NCBI RefSeq assembly: GCF_029675105.1
Contig: NZ_JAQQFV010000001.1
Location: 496,001 to 560,000, forward strand
Length of the DNA stretch: 64,000 bases
Direction: 5' to 3'
Source: Nocardia anocheti
GTDB taxonomy: Bacteria > Actinomycetota > Actinomycetes > Mycobacteriales > Mycobacteriaceae
Shown here piece after piece: positions 58,802 to 64,000 of this stretch; within the stretch, counting starts at the first letter, position 1; each line of letters starts with the position of its first letter. The notes beneath the pieces are model-generated. The model was not told where the DNA came from and ran no database searches. It saw only the letters and a program-made list of their open reading frames with translations. Position numbers and translations under genes: made by a program.

Positions 58802-61288
58802 TCACTGTCCTTGCAGGCTTTGCCTCGCTCGGCGCAGCCGCCCGGCCCGCTCCACCGTCTCGGGGGCGAACCCCTCGTCGGCGGGATCGGGTTGTCCGCG
58901 GAAGCGCCGCAGCAGTCGGCGCCCGGCCAACAGCAGCAGCAGTATTCCGGCACATGCGGTAATTATTGCCAGGGCCTGACCGTAGGCATTCGAGCGCACC
59001 GACACCGACGTCGACTCGCCTAGCGCGATTCCGTCCGGAGTGGTAAGGGCGATCGGAATGACCAGCTTACGGCTGTCGCTCACCTCGGTCGGGATCTGGA
59101 ACGACCGCGTCCCGGACGGCGGAAGCAGCTGTTCGCCGATATCGGTGATGTTCGTCTCGGCGGGCGCCTCGATCCGGAACATCACCCGGATGGCCACGGG
59201 CAGTTCATTGCGCGCGACCAGCAGCAACGGGCTCTGTTCGGAGGCCAGCGTGTACACCCCGCCCGGCGGCAGCACCGAGACCGAACCGAACATCGTGTCG
59301 AGTTCCTCGGTGGCCTGTTCGACGCGCCGCTGCGCGTACTGGTCGGCCAGCGTGGTGTTGTCGGCCCTGCGGTCAGACAGACTCAGGGTGCGCAGCAGAT
59401 CCTCGCGCACCGGCGTCATGAACGCGTGCGGGGTGAGTTCGGATTCGGGCAGTTCCACCAGCGCCCGCATCAGCTCGCTCACCCGCGCGCCCTGATCGCG
59501 CACCGGCCCGAGGAAGTGCTCGGGCACCCCGTCCTGGGCCGCGCGCGGCAGGTATTCGAGGGTGAACGGGCGCGGATCGGGCGCCTGGTTCACCAGATCG
59601 GTGAACCCGCGCAGGCTCGCGAGATTGTTGCGCGCCAGCAGTTCCACCTGCTTGAGCAGCGCGACGCCCTCCTCCTTGTTGGCACCCCACTGCTGCGGCG
59701 GCATGAGCAGCTGCGAGCGGGGACGGTCCGGCGCGGGATTGAGCGAGGTCCAGGCCAGCGCGCCGAGCGCGTCCTGGAGCCGGGCCGCGCGCGAGTCGTA
59801 GGTGACGTCGAAGCGCACCTTGGCCGGGGTGAAGGAGGGGGTGGGCGGGTTGGAGCCCACGGCGGCCAGGGCGGTCGCGGTCCAGATGTCGTAGGTCGCC
59901 ACGCGCAGGGCCGGGTCCACCGGCGGCACACCCGCGGCGGGTTCGGCGGGCGGTTCGGTGCTCACCGCGGGCACCCGCACCATGTCGGGCACGGCCTGTT
60001 CCCCGCCGACGACCATGTCGGGTTCGTGGTTGACCGGGGCGGAGGTGAGCGTGTCCTCGGCGTCGACGGGCATGCCGTCGGTGGTCACCGCGGTACCCGC
60101 CAGCACCGCCGTGGTGTAGCCGTGGCCGCGCAACAGCTGACCCGCCGGATCGTCGATGCTCCCGGAGTCGGGCAGCCCGACCCCGCGCACGGAGCGGGTG
60201 CCCAGGATGGCGTCGACCACGTCGGCCGGGGCCAGCAGCGCGCGCGCCGAGAGCCCCGGATCGTTGACCTCGGCCAGCGCCGACAGGTCGACCTGCGCGT
60301 ACGGCAACGCCACCGTGCACATCGACGCCGCCAGCGCGCGCAACCGGTCCAGCCACGCCTGCGCGTTGGCCGCGCCGGTGCCCTCCCTGGTCGCGCCGTC
60401 CGGGTCCGACGGACTGGCCAGCACGCGATAGCCGCGCGTCATCGTCTGCACGGTCGACACCAGGTCCGGGTCGATGGCGATGCACACCGCGCTCGCCACG
60501 CCCTTCTCCTTGCCAGGCGCGGGCGCCACCGTTTCCAGCGCCGCGACCAACTGTTCGAGCCGCCCGCCCTTGCCCAGGGACACCGCCAGCTCGTCGTCGA
60601 GCAATTCCACCTGTCCGTGCACCGAGCCGGGCCTGCCCGCGACCATGCGCGGACGGTCGGCCAACGGCCACAGCAGCGTGGTCGCCACCGGGGTGGCCTC
60701 GGGCGGGGTCGTCACCGGCAGCGATTCGGCGCCGCTGGTCGCGGAACCGACCGGCGGCAGACCGAGGACCGGGAGCAGGAAGCGGGCGTCGTCCAGGCGG
60801 GCCTGCGTGCCGTAGGCGGGCTCCCCGTTGACATTGAGCAGCAACGGATACACCCCGGGATCGGTGAGCCCGAGCGAGGCGCCGTCACCACCGGCCCGCA
60901 GCGCGATCCGCACCGAGAACTGCTTGCGCTGGCCGGGGCTCAACCGCTCGGCCACATCCTGGAACGGCCCGGTGACCTCGTAGTTCACCTGGTCCAGCCG
61001 CAGCGAGCTGCGCAGTCCGCTCGGCGAGTGCACCGCGGCGGCGCGCTGGATGCGCACGCTCACGTCGTCGACATCGCGATCGCCGATATTGGTGACCGTG
61101 CCCGAGACCGTGAGGATCGGGTCGCTGGCGGTGGTGACCGTGCCGGGGGCCACCGCGTCCAGGGTCAGCTTCAGGAACTGCGGTGTCGCCGACCCGCTGG
61201 GCTGCGCGTGCGCGACCGCGGGGAGCAGCGAGACCGAACCCAGGATGGTCAGGACCGCCGTGATCAGCCGGAACAGTCCACCCGTCAT
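58802..61288 (-). CDS. DUF6049 secreted/membrane glycoprotein-like protein (Rv3909-like)
   Basis: An 828-residue protein from ATG 61288, which overlaps the Nudix stop by 4 nt. A signal peptide ([11 protein letters not shown], cleavage near residue 28) is followed by beta-rich extracellular domains, a C-terminal membrane helix (about 768-792) and a basic tail. The conserved order Nudix-DUF6049-MurJ suggests an envelope role linked to MurJ, but no function is known to me. Confidence 0.85.
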   Translation of the reverse strand: MTGGLFRLITAVLTILGSVSLLPAVAHAQPSGSATPQFLKLTLDAVAPGTVTTASDPILTVSGTVTNIGDRDVDDVSVRIQRAAAVHSPSGLRSSLRLDQVNYEVTGPFQDVAERLSPGQRKQFSVRIALRAGGDGASLGLTDPGVYPLLLNVNGEPAYGTQARLDDARFLLPVLGLPPVGSATSGAESLPVTTPPEATPVATTLLWPLADRPRMVAGRPGSVHGQVELLDDELAVSLGKGGRLEQLVAALETVAPAPGKEKGVASAVCIAIDPDLVSTVQTMTRGYRVLASPSDPDGATREGTGAANAQAWLDRLRALAASMCTVALPYAQVDLSALAEVNDPGLSARALLAPADVVDAILGTRSVRGVGLPDSGSIDDPAGQLLRGHGYTTAVLAGTAVTTDGMPVDAEDTLTSAPVNHEPDMVVGGEQAVPDMVRVPAVSTEPPAEPAAGVPPVDPALRVATYDIWTATALAAVGSNPPTPSFTPAKVRFDVTYDSRAARLQDALGALAWTSLNPAPDRPRSQLLMPPQQWGANKEEGVALLKQVELLARNNLASLRGFTDLVNQAPDPRPFTLEYLPRAAQDGVPEHFLGPVRDQGARVSELMRALVELPESELTPHAFMTPVREDLLRTLSLSDRRADNTTLADQYAQRRVEQATEELDTMFGSVSVLPPGGVYTLASEQSPLLLVARNELPVAIRVMFRIEAPAETNITDIGEQLLPPSGTRSFQIPTEVSDSRKLVIPIALTTPDGIALGESTSVSVRSNAYGQALAIITACAGILLLLLAGRRLLRRFRGQPDPADEGFAPETVERAGRLRRARQSLQGQ

Positions 61289-61827
61289 CGCTTGCCGGTC
61301 TCCATCCGGTCGATCAATCGGTTCGCCACTTCGGCCAGCCGCCGTTCGTCGGCGTAGGCCAATCGGGAATCCAACTCGCTCAACGGGACCCACGCAACCT
61401 GGGTGACTTCCACATCCGCGTCGGAGAGTTCACCGCCGAGCGAGCGCAGCAGGAAATGGTGCACGGTCTTGTGTACCCGTCTGCCCTCGGTGACGAACCA
61501 GTAATCGATACTGCCCAGTTCGGCGACCACTTCGCCGGTGATCCCGGTCTCCTCGGCGACCTCGCGCATGGCGGTCTGCTCGGAGGTCTCGCCCTGCTCG
61601 ATATGACCTTTGGGCAGCGACCACAGCAGCCGTCCGCGCCGGTCGGTGCGCCCGATCAGGGCGGCGCAGCGCAGCTCGCGCGGGCCGTCGAGCCCGTCGA
61701 CGACGAGTCCGCCCGCCGAGGTCTCGCGGACCGTACGCATGCGCGGCTTACCGCCGTTGGCCGCCGATCCGCGGCGCCGCGGCTGGCGGCGTCGACTGTT
61801 CGCGCGATCGGCCGGAGGAGACACCAA
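61285..61827 (-). CDS. Nudix hydrolase (MutT4-like)
   Basis: A 180-residue protein from GTG 61827. The Nudix box is complete: [20 protein letters not shown] followed by TGI, with the metal-binding REVAEE core. A basic N-terminal region (about 1-30) precedes the domain. It hydrolyses a nucleoside diphosphate derivative, possibly an oxidised nucleotide. It is divergent from pcnA with 37 bp between the starts. Confidence 0.92.
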   Translation of the reverse strand: MVSPPADRANSRRRQPRRRGSAANGGKPRMRTVRETSAGGLVVDGLDGPRELRCAALIGRTDRRGRLLWSLPKGHIEQGETSEQTAMREVAEETGITGEVVAELGSIDYWFVTEGRRVHKTVHHFLLRSLGGELSDADVEVTQVAWVPLSELDSRLAYADERRLAEVANRLIDRMETGKR

Positions 61828-61864
61828 GCAAGCTTAGCTGTGCCGAACAGTAAGCTTCCTATTC

Positions 61865-63328
<1,464 letters not shown>

Positions 63329-63342
63329 CCAGCAAGAACTGA

Positions 63343-63999
63343 TCAGAACACGATCAGTTCGGTCCCGGCGACGATGGCCGTGCGTATCTGCGCCAGGTCG
63401 AACGAGCCGGTGGTCTCGGGCAGCTCGATGCGGAACTTCACCACGTCCCCGCGCCGGTGCGCGTAGGAGATGCTGGCGCGGTTGGGCAGGTCGTCGAGCA
63501 GCAGCGCGGGGGCCTGCACGGCGCGGCGGGGCAGGCGGATGCCGTACCAGCTGGCCTTGCGGATATCGATGGTGAGCAGGTTGTCGTAGACCTGCGCGTC
63601 CACCACGGCGCTCATCTTGCGGATGCGGTGATCGGCCACGATGCGGCCGTGTTCGTCGAGGCGCACCCGCCATTCCAGGTCCTGCGCGTCGACCCATTCC
63701 AGCAGCGCGCCGATCTCGATGCTGCCCTCGATGTCGAGCTGCTGCACCCTGACCTTGGTGGGCACGCCGGGGATCAGCCGCACGCCGTGCGCGATCACGG
63801 TCACCGTCTCGAACGGGTGTGAGTCCCAGACCAGGTCGGAGAGCACGGTCTTGGACTGGAAGTGGGCGCCGCGCCTGCGCACCTTGAGCACGTCGAGGGT
63901 GGCGGTCAGTTCGTGCCCGAGCAGCGTCGCGGTGACTTCCTGGCCGCCGAAACGGCTCAGGATCCCCTCGCTGAGCACGGTGATCAGCACATCGGGCAT
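63343..63999 (-). CDS. Uncharacterised protein at the window edge
   Basis: A 218-residue frame from ATG 63999, only 1 nt from the window end, so the true start may lie outside. It is rich in beta-strand patterns (VTATLLGHELTATLDVLKV, RVQQLDIEGSIEIGALLEW) with no signal peptide or catalytic motif that I can name. It resembles lipid-binding DUF2993-type proteins only loosely. Third-position GC and a convergent arrangement with pcnA support a real gene. Confidence 0.7.
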   Translation of the reverse strand: MPDVLITVLSEGILSRFGGQEVTATLLGHELTATLDVLKVRRRGAHFQSKTVLSDLVWDSHPFETVTVIAHGVRLIPGVPTKVRVQQLDIEGSIEIGALLEWVDAQDLEWRVRLDEHGRIVADHRIRKMSAVVDAQVYDNLLTIDIRKASWYGIRLPRRAVQAPALLLDDLPNRASISYAHRRGDVVKFRIELPETTGSFDLAQIRTAIVAGTELIVF

Positions 64000-64000
64000 G

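Overview
The window is high-GC actinobacterial chromosome around the replication origin. The gene order trpG, crgA, ppiA, DUF3566 gene, gyrA, gyrB, DUF721 gene, recF, dnaN, oriC, dnaA, rpmH, rnpA, yidD, yidC, jag, rsmG, parA, parB, cwlM, trxA, trxB, anti-sigma factor, sigM, murJ-pseudokinase, DUF6049 gene, Nudix gene, pcnA is the order known from Mycobacterium tuberculosis, here in reverse orientation. The long DnaA linker, the DLW-39 peptide and the fha/pst/rod/pbp/pkn cluster point to the Mycobacteriales; Nocardia or a close relative is my best guess. No 16S sequence is present to settle it.

Layout. 1-1972: end of a methyltransferase gene, then an alpha/beta hydrolase and TetR regulator behind a perfect 18-bp palindrome. 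About 2019-9450: an accessory island between the TetR gene and the 3' end of tRNA-Leu, unlike the syntenic backbone. It carries an ImmA/IrrE-type metallopeptidase, a candidate antitoxin overlapping a stand-alone colicin E3-like RNase toxin, a NYN-domain nuclease behind a promoter that runs straight into a terminator hairpin, an unknown winged-helix protein, and a mobile unit made of an XRE repressor, a degenerate tyrosine recombinase and a frameshifted DDE transposase. 9446-19619: tRNA-Leu and the cell-wall/division signalling operon fhaA-fhaB-pstP-rodA-pbpA-pknA-pknB, mostly with overlapping stops and starts. 19727-23854: CBS protein, two RibD-like proteins, trpG, crgA, PH-domain protein, ppiA and a small membrane protein.

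23859-28798: DrrAB-type ABC exporter, a 6C small RNA, a serine-hydrolase lipoprotein and an acyl-CoA-dehydrogenase-like protein. 28804-37015: tRNA-Ala, the DLW-39 peptide, tRNA-Ile, DUF3566 protein, gyrA, gyrB, DUF721 protein and recF. 37040-41231: dnaN, oriC (38210-38969, with two copies of a 47-bp palindromic repeat) and dnaA with DnaA boxes in its own promoter. 41644-47538: rpmH to parB, with a cluster of parS-like sites. 47575-63999: GNAT-like protein, cwlM, thioredoxin system, sigM and its likely anti-sigma factor, a very long MurJ-pseudokinase fusion, DUF6049 protein, Nudix hydrolase, pcnA and an unknown gene at the edge.

How the genes connect. PknA/PknB, PstP, FhaA/FhaB, RodA, PbpA, CrgA, CwlM and the MurJ pseudokinase form the known mycobacterial circuit that ties Ser/Thr phosphorylation to peptidoglycan synthesis. 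DnaA, DnaN, RecF, GyrAB, ParAB and parS handle replication and segregation. The most unusual content is the 2-9.4 kb island. All starts, families and motif assignments were read by eye; no database search was run.
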